Part shown: positions 1 to 12,377 of the stretch, piece after piece | Layout of the letters: every line of letters begins with the position of its first letter | Numbering within the stretch: position 1 is the first letter of the stretch | From: Dreissena polymorpha | Lineage: Eukaryota; Mollusca; Bivalvia; Myida; Dreissenidae | Length of the DNA stretch: 64,000 nucleotides | Assembly (NCBI RefSeq): GCF_020536995.1 | Contig: NC_068357.1 | Location: 131,042,352-131,106,351, forward strand | Reading direction: 5' to 3' | Notes under the pieces: generated by a model | What the model was told of the DNA's origin: nothing | Database searches by the model: none | The model's input: only the letters and a program-made list of their open reading frames with translations | Translations under genes and position numbers: made by a program

Positions 1-26
1 CCGGACTTGAAACAACAAGTGGACCG

Positions 27-2063
27 ATGGAAACAAGAGACTACGAGTTAAATAGTGAAAAGGCAATGAGAAAGAAACTCTATGCGACCACAAGGGACCA
101 CGCGATTGTCAAGGTGACTGGTGGTGGGCTGAAAATCGAATTTAGTACTGGTATGTATGAACTTTTCAAAAGCTGTGCTGATGAGTTTTACCAGTCTGAA
201 ACTTTGAAATTTAAATGTCAAAAAACACCAGTGTATGATAATATTGGTAGTTTAGTGGAAACTAAATACAGGCTATCATCCGGAAGAAATGGTGTGTATA
301 CAATTAACTTGTATCACACAAAATGTTCGTGTCTGGTTAATGGGAAAATGGTGAATCAGTTTGCGGAAAGTGACTTATTAGAAATCATACAACTCACTTC
401 AAATAAATTAATAACAGAAAACTTGACCGTCGATGAAGTGAACGCAAAATTTCAAGAAATTCTTCAAGAATGCATGCTAGTGTTGACAAATAAACAAACT
501 GAAGAAAAAGATGTATGTTGTTTGAGACCGGAAATAAATGATTTCAATTTCATGGTAAATACCAAGCAACCTGAACATTTCGAATCGGTGTTAAAAGTTC
601 AACACGTGAAAATTGACGCAAGTACTCAAACGGAGAGCACTGGGATTGAATTTGATTTTGAAACACTTTTTTGTTTGATTCAAACCATTCAAAAGTCTGT
701 AAGTGATATGCGCAAAGATGTATGTGAGCACAGCTTAAACACCAATCGCGGATTCAATGAGATGAAAGACATTATCCATAGTGTAAAAGTAATTAGTACA
801 ACGAATTCCCGAGGTACGGAAGACAAATGCGATTGTTTACAGGAAAACGTTCAAGACCTGAAGCAAACACTCGACCAATTAAATATATCTGTACAGAAAA
901 AATTTCAATCGCTCGGAGATATACTTAAGGCAAACTCCCTACCAAGTGTTCTTTCCAAAGGTTATAGGAATGGCTCTGTAGAAGCAACAAGTAAACGGAT
1001 GTCCGATGATTCCGTTGAAAATGACACATTACTAGAAACCGAACAAATGACACTTGAGCCTAGCCCACAAGCGATCTCCGATATACAAGAAAGCACTGTG
1101 CATTTTGAAGAAGAAACCAATAAAGGCGAGCATAGATCGAACATTACGCCACAAACGTCGAAGACGTTACTGATTGGAGATTCAATTTTGAGAGGCATAA
1201 ATAAGCGAGGATTATGCGAATCTGTGGACATATGCACTTTGCCAGGGAAGACAATGCTGGATATCTGTGAAAAGCTGCGAAAAATGAATATCTTTGACTT
1301 ATCAAAAATAATAATATTTGCTGGTGGGAATGATGTCTCGAATGGCCAGCCAATTTCAATAATCAAAGATGTAATCTTGCAGACTTCGCAATGCATTCAA
1401 GATCAAACAAATTGTGAAATATTTATTTGTAAAATAAGTCCTCGACGTGATGTTGATGTACGCGATTTCAACTCAATGCTAGAAGATGTATCAAGCGAAC
1501 TTCCGGTAAAGCTGATCGATTGTTATAATTGTTTTGTGTACGGAAACGGACAATTGGCGAATCGACTATTCAGACCTGATGGAATTCACCCAAGTAATTA
1601 TGGATCAAGTTCACTTGTGGCAGCAATCAATGAAGTAGTGCATATAACTAAGAAAAGAATGCAGCAGCAACAACAACAACATCGTCAACTTGATCAAAAT
1701 CAGCGGAGGCGAACTTCTAACGGTGACTTCAAAAACGGGCATCGTGAATACCGGAGCGCTAAACCGAACTTCCAATACGGGCTTCATGGCTTTAGGAACG
1801 GGCATCGTGACTTCCGGAACGGTTATCATGACTTCCGGAAAGGGCATCATGACTTCCGTAATGGGCACCATAACTTCTTCAGGCAGCATGATCTAAGGAA
1901 CGCACACCTGGACACCCGGAGTGAATATCAGGATTGTCATAATGAAAATCGTGACTTCCGGTACGTTCGTCGACACGTCAATCATAAAAACAGTCGACAC
2001 TGCACGAACTGTGGACGTCAAAATCATGTTACACGTGACTGCAGACTACCCAAAAGACAATAG
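27..2063 (+). CDS. LINE A ORF1: SGNH-esterase and CCHC zinc-knuckle protein
   Basis: A 678-residue ORF1 protein. The N-terminal 150 residues are a globular region I cannot name. Residues about 225-310 look coiled-coil-like. An SGNH/GDSL hydrolase domain follows at about 385-550, with the block-I motif GDSIL, the GGND motif and the catalytic DGIHP (Asp-x-x-His). A basic, Asn/His/Arg-rich tail carries imperfect heptads of the type DFRNGHH, and the protein ends in one zinc knuckle (C-x2-C-x4-H-x4-C, CTNCGRQNHVTRDC). Esterase-type ORF1s are known in CR1/L2 LINEs and are thought to act in RNP formation or membrane association. The stop (2061-2063) lies 7 bases before the ORF2 ATG at 2071, suggesting reinitiation-type translation (inference). 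Confidence 0.85.
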   Translation: METRDYELNSEKAMRKKLYATTRDHAIVKVTGGGLKIEFSTGMYELFKSCADEFYQSETLKFKCQKTPVYDNIGSLVETKYRLSSGRNGVYTINLYHTKCSCLVNGKMVNQFAESDLLEIIQLTSNKLITENLTVDEVNAKFQEILQECMLVLTNKQTEEKDVCCLRPEINDFNFMVNTKQPEHFESVLKVQHVKIDASTQTESTGIEFDFETLFCLIQTIQKSVSDMRKDVCEHSLNTNRGFNEMKDIIHSVKVISTTNSRGTEDKCDCLQENVQDLKQTLDQLNISVQKKFQSLGDILKANSLPSVLSKGYRNGSVEATSKRMSDDSVENDTLLETEQMTLEPSPQAISDIQESTVHFEEETNKGEHRSNITPQTSKTLLIGDSILRGINKRGLCESVDICTLPGKTMLDICEKLRKMNIFDLSKIIIFAGGNDVSNGQPISIIKDVILQTSQCIQDQTNCEIFICKISPRRDVDVRDFNSMLEDVSSELPVKLIDCYNCFVYGNGQLANRLFRPDGIHPSNYGSSSLVAAINEVVHITKKRMQQQQQQHRQLDQNQRRRTSNGDFKNGHREYRSAKPNFQYGLHGFRNGHRDFRNGYHDFRKGHHDFRNGHHNFFRQHDLRNAHLDTRSEYQDCHNENRDFRYVRRHVNHKNSRHCTNCGRQNHVTRDCRLPKRQ

Positions 2064-2070
2064 GTTACTG

Positions 2071-5000
2071 ATGACAGACGTACTACAATCGTTATATAGC
2101 ACAAATAAATTTGACATTCTTTCGTCGGTATGTAACCAATGTGACTCGCACAAATGTAAGTGTAGTTTAATTATTGCTAATGATGATACAAATCAACATA
2201 AACCACATTGCTTAAGATTGAATAATATTAAATGTAGCACAATAAATAATTTAGACACTGATATATCATCCCTGGATAGTAACGTTCTTATGGAATCTCA
2301 CATACAATCTACTTTAAAATGTAACATAAATAATGATTATTATATTCCATTTACATATAAAGGTTTGCATATTATGCATTTGAATATCCAACATTTATTG
2401 CCTAAATTGGATGAAATTCGTGTTTACTTACACGAAAATAGTTCTTTAGATATAGTAGGCTTTTGTGAAACATTTTTAAATGATAAAACGGAGATTAATA
2501 CAATATCCATTTCCGGTTACAGCATTGTAAGACGTGATAGGGCTATTTCTGCTGGAGGCGGTATAATAGTTTATATAAAAGATAGCATCTCTTTTGTACG
2601 TAGACATGATTTAGAAAGTGACGATATTGAATCTATTTGGCTACAAATCAACATTGTAAAGTACAAACCATATCTAATTAACTTTGTTTATCGCCCACCA
2701 AATAGCCCTCAATCTTGGATTGACTCATTTGAATTACAGATAAATAAGGCAGACATGGAAGATTGTAATATGTATTCAACCGGGGATTTTAATTTTCATT
2801 GTTTAAGCCAAAACATATTTAACAATAAGAAATGGGAAAAACTTATCACTGATTTTAATTTAAAACAACACGTGTCTTTTCCAACAAGGGTTACGGAACG
2901 TTCATCATCAATATTAGACCATTTGTATTCAAAATATGACAACATTTCTGAGATAATCATACCAAAAATAGGCATAAGTGACCATTACCCAGTAGTTTTT
3001 ACATTAAGCGTCAAAGGTAAAATTGTTAAAACAGATGATCATAAAATTATTAAGTACAGATGTTTTAACAAATTTAATGAAATCAATTTTCAAAATGACT
3101 TAGCAAATGCTAATTTTGATATGGTTGAAACAATAGAGGATGCTAATGAGGCATTTGAAGTATTTTATAACATATTAAACTCAGTCCTTAATAAGAATGC
3201 CCCTATCAAATATAAAAAAGTGAAGAGATTACAACAACCTGGTTGGTACAACGAAAACGTAAAACAAGCAAGGTCTTTAAGGGATAAATATAAACGTGAA
3301 TCTAATTGGCCACAATATAAGTTGTGGCGTAATAAATGTAACAGTGCAATCAAAATGGCTAAAAAAGAATATTTTTCGAATGCGGTACAAAACAAAACAA
3401 GTGCGAAATCGCTCTGGAAAACTATTAAATTAGCATCAAATGAACACACAGAATCCTCTATTTTGCCAAATGTAATAAGGAAGGATGATCGGATAATATC
3501 TGGTAAAACAAATGTAGCTAATGCACTTAATGATCACTTTGTTGACATCTCGAAACTTATTAAAAAGACTAAATTTGCTGAACACGATTTCCACTCACTA
3601 AAAACATATCTGGATGCTAAGCTAGAGTCTAAGCATTTCTCTGTTCAGTTTATTACCACATCAGAAGTTAGTACTTTAATTAATCAACTTCATTCAAACA
3701 AATCTGCTGGGGCTGATGGTATAGGACCCAGCATTATTAAACTTTGCAAAGATTTCATTATACAACCAATCACTGCTCTTATAAATAACTGTATATCACA
3801 TGGAACCTTTCCCGACATGCTTAAAATTGCAAACGTAATACCTTTATACAAGGGTGGATCGGTAGAAGATCCCAATAATTATAGACCAATATCACTTTTA
3901 CCTACTATATCTAAAATATTTGAAAAGCATATAGCTAAACAATTGCATATATATCTAGAATCTACAGGTCTATTAAACAAAACCCAGTCGGGTTTTCGCA
4001 AATATCATTCTTGTCAAACAGCATTGATTAATATAGTTGATTCATGGCTTAAACAAATTGATAATGGAAATCTGGTAGGTACAATTTTCTTGGATTTTAA
4101 AAAAGCATTTGATCTTGTGGACCATAGGGTTCTTTTACACAAATTAAAACTTTATCATTTTAATGATAGTTCATGCGACCTATTTTCTTCATATCTCCGC
4201 AATCGATTTCAGTTTATCAAAGCAGAAAACACTACCTCTACTTGTAAAAGCATCATTGCTGGTGTTCCCCAAGGATCTATTTTAGGACCTCTTCTATTTC
4301 TTATTTACTTTCGCTAGATCTTACATGTGATTCTGCAATGTATGCTGATGATACAACATTGCACACTGTGGGAACAAATATTCAAACACTTCAAAATAAG
4401 CTACAAACAAATCTTTCAATTGTAAATGATTGGTGCCAAACTAATAACATGATTATTAATCCACTAAAAACTACTTGTATGGTATTAGGGTCAAAACGGA
4501 AAGCTCAAAACATGACAGATCTAAAACTTAAAATTTCAGATACAGTGATCAAAACAGTAAATTGTCAAAAACTTCTTGGCCTTTATATTGACAATACTCT
4601 ATCTTGGAAACTACACATTAACAGCGTTTGTTCAAAAATGTCATCACGAATGTTTCTTTTGCAAAAAATAAAACCATATTTAACCCTTGAAATGCGTAAG
4701 CTCTTCTATAATGGTTATATCTCACCTATATCCGACTACGCATGCGTTACCTGGAGTTCAGCGGCCAAAACGGAAATTAATAGAATAGTCAAAATACAAA
4801 AGCGTTGTGGTGCACATATTTTAAATAAAAAGTACAGCACACATTCAAAAACACTATTTAAAGATCTAAAATGGTTGACTTTCGAACAGCGTAATCACTA
4901 TTTCACGTCAGTTATTGTATTTAAAGCATTTCACAATCAAACCCCAACATACATACGTGACCTTTTGACACCATCACAAAATATTCACTATAACTTGCGA

Positions 5001-5189
5001 TCTTGCGAAAAGGGGGATTTAAAGCTAGTGCGAATACCAAAAACAAACTATTTCAAACAATCGTTTGAATTTTCTAGCAAAACAATTTGGAATTCGTTAC
5101 CCCAATCTATACGTCAAACAAACAATTTAATTACATTTAAGAAAAAATTAAAAGCTTATCTTTCTTCCACACTTTATGAAATAAACTGA
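2071..5189 (+). pseudogene. LINE A ORF2: APE endonuclease-reverse transcriptase, one break
   Basis: ORF2 begins at the ATG at 2071; an open frame extends further upstream but overlaps ORF1. An APE-type endonuclease is present with HLNIQHLLPK, the catalytic Glu in GFCETFLND, YRPPNS, GDFNFH and SDHYPV. The RT domain follows with NYRPISLLP, GFRKYHSC, FLDFKKAFDLVDH, VPQGSILGPLLFLIY and the catalytic YADD in the second segment. Segment 1 ends at 4317 and segment 2 runs 4338-5189 in another frame. Compared with the usual LIYINDL, the INDL part is missing, so a deletion of about 8 bases probably caused the shift. This single lesion makes the copy non-autonomous. The C-terminal region after RT (about 4700-5189) is intact and ends in a normal stop. 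Confidence 0.85.
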
Positions 5190-5518
5190 ACATGCTTCAT
5201 GTTGTTTTAGTAAATAACATTAGTTTAATGTTTAAATACTGTTCTTGCATAAATGGTTATTGTAGTTTTATGTCTGTCATTTTGTTTTTAATTATAATAT
5301 ATATCATTATATGTGTATGCATATATGATTCTTTATGTTTTGTTCTTATTGCTCAAGATGAAATATGATGTATTTGTTGTAAATTGTTTCTTGTTAGAAG
5401 ACCTTGTTGAAAATAAGAAATGTATTATATAAATTGCATATTATGTAATTTCATCTGATGTATTTCTTAACAAGTCTATCTTCTTTAAATAAAGATTTTA
5501 TTATTATTATTATTATTA

Positions 5519-6907
5519 AATTATTGTGTGTAAAAACATCAACCAATCTTGTAGGATTATACGGAGAACTAGGTAGGATCCCGATGCATGAACACAGAAA
5601 AAATATTATGTTCCGTTATTGGATAAAAATCTTAAATTTAAATGAAAATAGTATTCTAAAACAAGTTTATCTCCTATTGAAAAACGACGCCGACAACGGA
5701 ATCAATTATAACAAAAACAATTGGGCGTCACAAATAAAAGAAATGTTAGAACAATTAGGGTTAGCAAATTTATGGATTAATCAAGAACGTATTACTATAT
5801 CATTAGAGAGAATAAAAATTAGAATATTAGATCAATTTAAACAAAATTGGTTAAGTAACATTAATCAATCTGGCAGACTTAGCACATATTGTATGTTTAA
5901 AACCAAATTTGAATTTGAACCGTATTTGCAAATAATCAAACAAAATAAATATAGAATAGCACTAAGTAAATTCAGACTATCATCGCATAATCTAGAAATT
6001 GAACAAGGACGTTACTATAATATAGAGAGAGCAGAACGAAAATGCAAAATATGTTGTACAAATTTAATAGAAAACGAATATCACTTCATGTTAACATGCC
6101 CACTATACTCACATCTAAGAAGAAAATACTTCAAATCATATTACTGCAGATGGCCAATATTAACCAAATTTAAATCGCTCATATAAACTACAAATAAATA
6201 TGAACTACTTCAAATTGCAAAATATATTTACGATGAAAATAGACTAAGAGAAGAACTCGTAAGCATGTAACTTTCTGACAAAAAATAATTATCATTGCTT
6301 CAAACGTCAATGAAAATTGAATAACTAATTGACTTAACAAATTGTCTGTATATATGTACATTATTCAACTTTTCTCATCGATAACATACATCATTTTATT
6401 CGTTGAGTGTGTTTGTGAAATACTAGTTTTACTATGTTAATGTATGTATATATATATATGTACATTAGTCAACATTTTTCATCGAAAACATGTTCCATTT
6501 ATACTATGCTGTATATGTGAAATATTGGTACCATTTATACTGTATTGTATATGTGAAATATTGGTTTTACTATGTCGATAGTAAAAATAGTTTTCTCATT
6601 ATGCCAAAAGCATGCACTATTGTAATATTGAAATATTTATATATTCTAAATAGTTTTCTCATTATACCAAAAAGCGATTTCGGTATATTATGCTTATGTT
6701 AACAAATAAATATTCAATGACCATCAAGCACTAACATTACATTCACGATCTTTGACCTGTAATACTAATATCTTTCTTCCTCTGTATTCAACTAACAATC
6801 ACAGCAATCTTTACCTGAAGAATTACCATTTGCTTTATCTGATTGTAGGCTAGAAGCTTATTTGTAGCTTAATTGCCGAAATAAATGTTGTTGTTGTTGT
6901 TGTTGTT
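5519..6907 (+). mobile_element. 3' fragment of a second LINE (LINE B)
   Basis: Downstream of the LINE A tail the sequence continues as the C-terminal part of another LINE ORF2 (about 5527-6186), then a 3' UTR with imperfect 40-bp direct repeats (6430-6570), an AATAAA (about 6885) and a (TTG)n tail (about 6888-6906). The protein has the GELGRIP and YRIALSKFRLSSHNLEIE-type motifs and a terminal C-x2-C...H-x4-C finger (CKICC..., YHFMLTCP) seen at the end of many invertebrate LINE polymerases. An in-frame TAA at 6184-6186 cuts off about 28 residues that remain readable to 6270. LINE A probably inserted into LINE B; the 5' part of LINE B is not in the window. Confidence 0.7.
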
Positions 6908-7474
6908 ATACTAGGGCTGCAACGGGTATCCGAAATATCTGATGATATCGGATCCAACTTCAGATTCGTGGGTACGGATCCACCCCTGGAAATTTCGGTT
7001 CCGAATATTTATTTTCATAGTTGTATGTAACCTAGCGCTGTTTTCATGAGTATTGTTTTTTATACAGACTGGTTCTGTTTAAAAGATAAAAGATGCATAA
7101 ATTAGTCGATGTTTATTGACGTTTGACAGTCAAATAGCAGATCATGCGAGATCCATCGTCGAAAGCAAAACTAATTCGATATCATGTAGGATTTACACAT
7201 TACAAATGCAATTCCTAATGGCAATAAGTAAGTTTTCAATCCTCATTGTTTTTCTGAGTTGTATTAAAAACAACGGTAGTGGATCCAGTGTGGCTGGAAT
7301 GTTATTCAGGTAAATTTTGCATAATTTCGCGGGTGTTGGAGGTTTCGGTAAATGACATGTTCGGTAAATTTGATTTATAACCCGTATAAGTAAAACAAAA
7401 CAGTTTCCGGGCGTCGCGCGCAGATTTTGTTAACAAGTGTCAGTGAAATTTCATCCAGGTTTAAATGACGTAAA

Positions 7475-9551
7475 ATGGAGATCCGACAGGTAAAATTGTT
7501 TCATTTTAATATCAAATAATGCATTTTACGTAGTTTTTACTAATCCCTTATTATCTATAGCTTCTAGAACCGTTTCACGCGCTTTATACTTGACCGATTT
7601 TCTCGCTCTCGTAACGAAGGTGTTTTTCATATTTCTCCAGGGCCAGCTAGATTGTCGTTTGGTAGTAATAGTATACTGCGCACAAAAATAAGGTGTTTTG
7701 ATAACCCCTGAACCTTATCAGAAAACCATTTTATATCAACTAATTGGTTTGTAATTGATATATATTCATTCTATTGAACATATTAAAACATAACATAATT
7801 GGTCTTTTTTTTCAGAAAACTGATCCTGTTCGTGGCCCCTATAGGTCATCCTATAACCTTGATGATTTACAAAGGGCGTTTATGGCTGTAAAAGACCATC
7901 AAATGTCCATAAAAATGGCAGCTTTGTATTTCAATGTCCTCAAAACAACCCTTATTGACAGATTGCATGGGAGAATCAGTATTGACACTGTAAAACCAGG
8001 CCCTGACCCACTATTTACCCTTGATCAGGAGTCTTTACTGGCAAATCACATCCAAACTATGGGTGAAGTAGGCTTTGGGTACACCAGGCAAGAGACTATT
8101 AACCTTGCAAGTGACTTTGCATTCACCTTAGGCCTGAGACCAAGAGATAAACCTCTAACTGATCGTTGGCTGTACAAGGTTTTGGACCGGTGGCCAGCAC
8201 TAGAAGTGAAAAAAACAGAAGTCTCGATATAGCCCGGGCAAGATGTGCTACAAGAGATGCTATTGATAAATATTTTGACAAATTACAAGAAATTCTTGTT
8301 AAATATGATCTCTTGACAAAACCCCATAGGTTTTTACAATATTGATGAGAAGGGGCTCAGTCTTGAACAAAAACCACCAAAAATTGTCTCATCAAAGCAT
8401 GGCACAACTCTTGCTGTGACAGATAGCAGAGGTAAAAATGTAACTGTCATTGGTTGTGTAAATGGTGTAGGTCAGCAAGTGCCTCCTTACTTTGTTTTTC
8501 CAGGTCAGAGAATGGAGCCAAGTCTGTTAGATGGTGTGACACCTGGTACAAATGGAACTGTTTCCCCAACAGGATGGTCTAATACAGAGGTGTTCTCTGA
8601 TTATGTGAAAGAGCTTGTCTTAAAATACTTACCCCCACGATCACAAGATGAACCAGTCCTGATACTTTATGATGGCCACAGTAGTCACATTTCACTGGAC
8701 CTAATACATTGGGCTAAACAGGAACATATTATCCTTTTTGTACTACCCCCTCATTGCAGCCATCTGTTACAGCCCCTAGATGTTAGCTGCTTTGGACCCT
8801 TTGAGGTTGCTTGGAACGCAACTCTACACAGTAACTTAAGAGCATCTGGGGGTCGTACACTATCCAGAGACGATGTTGCCAGTTTAGCATGTAAAGTGTA
8901 CAGCTCAACACCTACAGATACCAACATTCAAGCTGTCTTTCGTAAGAGTGGTGTTTACCCATTCAACAAAAATGTGATATCTGATCACCAAGTGGCCCCA
9001 TCATCCTGTTTCCACGTTTTAGCTGCAGGTGATGCATGTAGTAAAGGGTCTGAACCGTGTGAGAATAATTAAAAGGCAGAACAGTTTTTACAGGAGCGTG
9101 GGGGCAAGATTTTACAAAATGTTGACACAGCAAAAAAACAAGAAACACACTTCGCAAAGTTGTAGGTGGACAAGCTGTTACTGAGACTGGAGTCCTTAGC
9201 AAAATTCAGACACATAAACATAAACAAAGTAACACACGTCCAAAAGATGTAAATAAAGGAAATATCAATCCCACACCAAGTGTATCTGGTTGTGCCAAAA
9301 AACCTAAGGTTATAAGAACAGTGACTGAAACTAGTGAAAGTGATAGTTCTGACGAAGATATAACAGACTCTGAGAAATGCATTGTTTGCAAAAAGTTTAT
9401 CCCTGACCTAGGTAAGAGGCCATACATTGTAATAGTGAAATGGGGACAGTGTGACAAGTGTTCTGGCTGGGTCCACCTGTCCTTCTGCACAACGATCAGA
9501 GTTATCAGAAGGGGAGACAACTTCTTGTGCCCCAAGTGCTCAACCAATTAA
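7475..9551 (+). pseudogene. Pogo/Tigger-like DDE transposase with C-terminal PHD finger
   Basis: A probable first exon (7475-7489, MEIRQ) has a GTAAAA donor at 7490. Exon 2 starts at 7816 after a TTTTTTTTCAG acceptor and reads KTDPVRGPYRSSYNLDDLQ, a psq/CENP-B-type helix-turn-helix start. The DDE domain has Asp in NIDEKG (8344), Asp in LILYDGHSSH (8671) and Asp in QPLDVSC (8779): the DDD arrangement of the pogo group. After a basic linker, a C4HC3 PHD-type finger (about 9378-9540, CDKCSGWVHLSFC and CPKC) ends at a stop. The gene is inactive: single-base shifts in homopolymers near 8215 (A7) and 8333 (T5), a stop at 9070-9072 and another shift near 9140. A fused PHD finger is not part of the minimal pogo architecture. 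Confidence 0.8.
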
Positions 9552-9689
9552 CATGAACATAAAATTAAACAAGTTCTGTAAATATGTTAAAAATATGTTC
9601 ACAATAAAACAGTTTATTGCAGTTTTAATTACTTTATATTATAGTTATTGTTGTTTAAAGCACTTTTAAACGATTGTATGTGTGTACTA

Positions 9690-12364
9690 ACTTTTTTTGT
9701 GCAGTATAGTTGGAAAAACTTGAATGATCTGAAAGCGGTCGAAAACAGGTTGGATGAAAATAAAAATTGCGATTTTGGCTTAAAGTCAATATTACTGACA
9801 AGAAATTGCCATCACTTTACTGGATACCTAAATTACATAAGACGCCATATAAAAGTCGTTTTATCGCTAATTCAGTGTCTTGTACCACCAAACAATTATC
9901 AGTGTATCTTACATCTGCATTGAGTGCTATTAGATATCATATAGCTAAATTTTGTAACAAAGTTTATGAAAATAGTAATATTAACCTATTATGGTCAATA
10001 AAAACCTTAGAAGTTATTGATAAAATTGAAAATAAAAAATATAAGGTGTCACAGGTAAGTACTTATGATTTTTCTACACTATATACAACGCTTCCTCGCG
10101 CTTTAATAAAATCCAAACTTGTTTCTTTGATTGAAAAAACTTTTGCTAGAGAGAAGTGTTTGTATCTAGCTTTAAACACTAAAACAGCTTTTTTTACTAA
10201 TCAAATATTAGATAATTACATCATTTGGACTGGTCTTGACATTTGTGCAGCACTTACTTTTCTTTTGGATAACTTGTTTGTTGAATTTAATGGTAAAATA
10301 TTTAAACAAATTATTGGCGTTCCTATGGGTTCTAATTGTGCGCCACTTATAGCTGACCTTTTTTATATTGTTATGAAAGCGACTTTTATGTTAGAATTAT
10401 CTAAAACTAAGCAAGTAGATTTGATTATTGTTTTAACCTTACTAGTCGGTACATTGATGACATACTTAATTTAGATAATCCATTCTTTGAACAATATATT
10501 CACAAAATCTACCCAAAAGAACTAGTCTTAAATAGATCGTGTATATCCAATACAGACGCTGCGTATTTAGACTCACATTTAACTATTAATAATAATTTGA
10601 TCAAAACTAGTTTATACGACTAACGGGACGATTTTAACTTTGAAATTGTGAATTTTCCGTTTCTAGATGGCAACATCCCTAAAGGACCTTCCTATGGTAT
10701 TTACATTTCGCAGTTGGTACGTTATGCCAGAGCATGTTCGTGTATTAAAGATTTTAATGATCGTAATCTAATATTAACTAAAAAATTGCTAAAACAAGGC
10801 TTTTTGTATCATAACCTAAGAAATAAATTTGCTAGATTTTACTCTAAGTATGGTGATTTAATTTCAAAATATAAATGTTTCTTTAAAATGGCATTTAAAT
10901 AATGGAATCTCCCATCCATCCTTTTACGGAGATGTTTTGAAACGTGTCCGCAAATTAAAATATGTTAAACCAAATGTTCATATTAAACTTTTCAATTTAA
11001 TTAACTTGTTTTTATCAAAAGGATACGATGCTTATGTACTTAAAAACACGTGTTTGATGGTTTTCGATTCACTATATCTTTCTTCCCTTAAAATTTTGAA
11101 TCATTAGTGATATTAAAGGCATTTTTCACTGTTGAATAAAATTGTGTCATTGTGTCGTATGAACAAATCTGCATGAAAACTACATTATAGGCATTTTTCA
11201 CTGTTGAATAAAATTGTGTCATTGTGTCGTATGAACAAATCTGCATGAAAACTACATTTGGACTCAAATCGTACATCAAATCATTTCTGTCTTCAGTTGT
11301 CAAAACACCTATATACTGTTTGATTCCAATAATGTCGCTTTAATGGAATTACCATTTTTATTCATTTGCTTCTTAATATTAAATCACCTAAACTTGTTGT
11401 ATTAGTAGCACAGCCCCATTAATATTTTTATTTAGTACTGCCCCTGGAATTTGTTCACGTCATTATGTCATTATGAATTTTGTGACTTCATACGACCGAC
11501 TTTCCCAGTTGTAATCTACATGCATAGGTCATTGGGTTTATAACGTTCTATTTTATTTATATTTTCTCTCTGATAGGCGTTTCTTGTTTGATTTTTTTAT
11601 TTTTATTTTTTTAGCAGTCACATAAACAACCAAGCTATGTAATATGAAATTTTTACACCCATTATTGCTGCTTCTTCCTGTATTTGCGCGATGATTATCT
11701 GAGATATTAACTCCATGACGCTATATTCTCAAATCTTTTTCTATAAAGAAGGAATGTAGTTGACAATTGTTAATAGTTTTATTTGATCGTTTGTCAAAAA
11801 GTTGTAACTCTGTTACTCTTGTATCTTCAATGCAATTGAGTAATTAAATAGTAATTAAATTGAATGCGTTTTAATTCCCTTTTATTATTGTTTAATTTGA
11901 GTTACAATGCTATGACTTTAATTTTATTGACACTTAAATGTATTATGAATATTGCTGGGCCAAGTGTGAGATTGAGCGCTATATAATCAGGTTTAAACCC
12001 CCAATGCTTTGCACTGACCGTTCCAAGGCGGTGACCCCAGCTTTATTCATATTTTGTGTTTATGTTGGTTTGTATTGTGCTGTTTTGTACTGTTTGGGCA
12101 ATCGGTCATTTGCCTTAAATAAAGGACCAACTAATTGTTTTTAATGAAAATTCAATACTGCTCCAGCAGCTGGAGTTTCACTTCTTTATATTGATAAAAG
12201 AAGTGTGAAATAGAAAAATATTACAAACAGGTAAGTCTATAAACAATATATTCTTATACTTTCTTTTGAGTATCAAGTTCATTGTCATTAGAGTAAAATA
12301 TGTATCTCTTCGTTGATGTAAGCGATTTTCTAAAAAAAAGTCTTAAGCGGTCGAAAACAGGTTG
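9690..12364 (+). mobile_element. Penelope-like retroelement relic
   Basis: Reverse-transcriptase coding remnants between about 9690 and 11100 contain WIPKLHK, DFSTLYTTLP, IGVPMGSNCAPLIADLF, a Y-x-D-D-containing stretch, NFPFLDGNIP and YISQLVRYAR. This arrangement resembles Penelope-like elements and the large related invertebrate RT group; the clade cannot be fixed by eye. The coding region is broken in several places. Downstream AT-rich sequence contains a 72-bp tandem duplication (11118-11260) and a motif found again at 33.96 kb. A 20-bp sequence at 9733-9752 recurs exactly at 12345-12364, possibly a trace of the terminal direct repeats these elements often carry. Confidence 0.6.
11118..11260. 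repeat. 72-bp tandem duplication
   Basis: Two nearly identical copies of a 72-bp unit starting GGCATTTTTCACTGTTGAAT at 11118 and 11190. It lies downstream of the Penelope-like coding remnant and is a local duplication after or during that insertion. Confidence 0.9.
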
Positions 12365-12377
12365 TACAAGGATAGTT

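Larger units (their letters stand above)
1..5518 (+). mobile_element. Nearly full-length LINE, CR1/L2-like (LINE A)
   Basis: Non-LTR retrotransposon with ORF1 (27-2063), ORF2 (from 2071) and a 3' UTR ending in an AATAAA signal (5488-5493) followed by a (TTA)n tail at about 5498-5518. Microsatellite tails instead of poly(A), together with an ORF1 esterase domain, are known for the CR1/L2 group. The window edge cuts the 5' UTR, so the 5' terminus and any target duplication cannot be seen. The two ORFs are intact apart from one small deletion inside the RT core, so the insertion is recent on the scale of this window. It lies directly against a piece of a different LINE, whose coding sequence resumes right after the tail. 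Confidence 0.85.
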
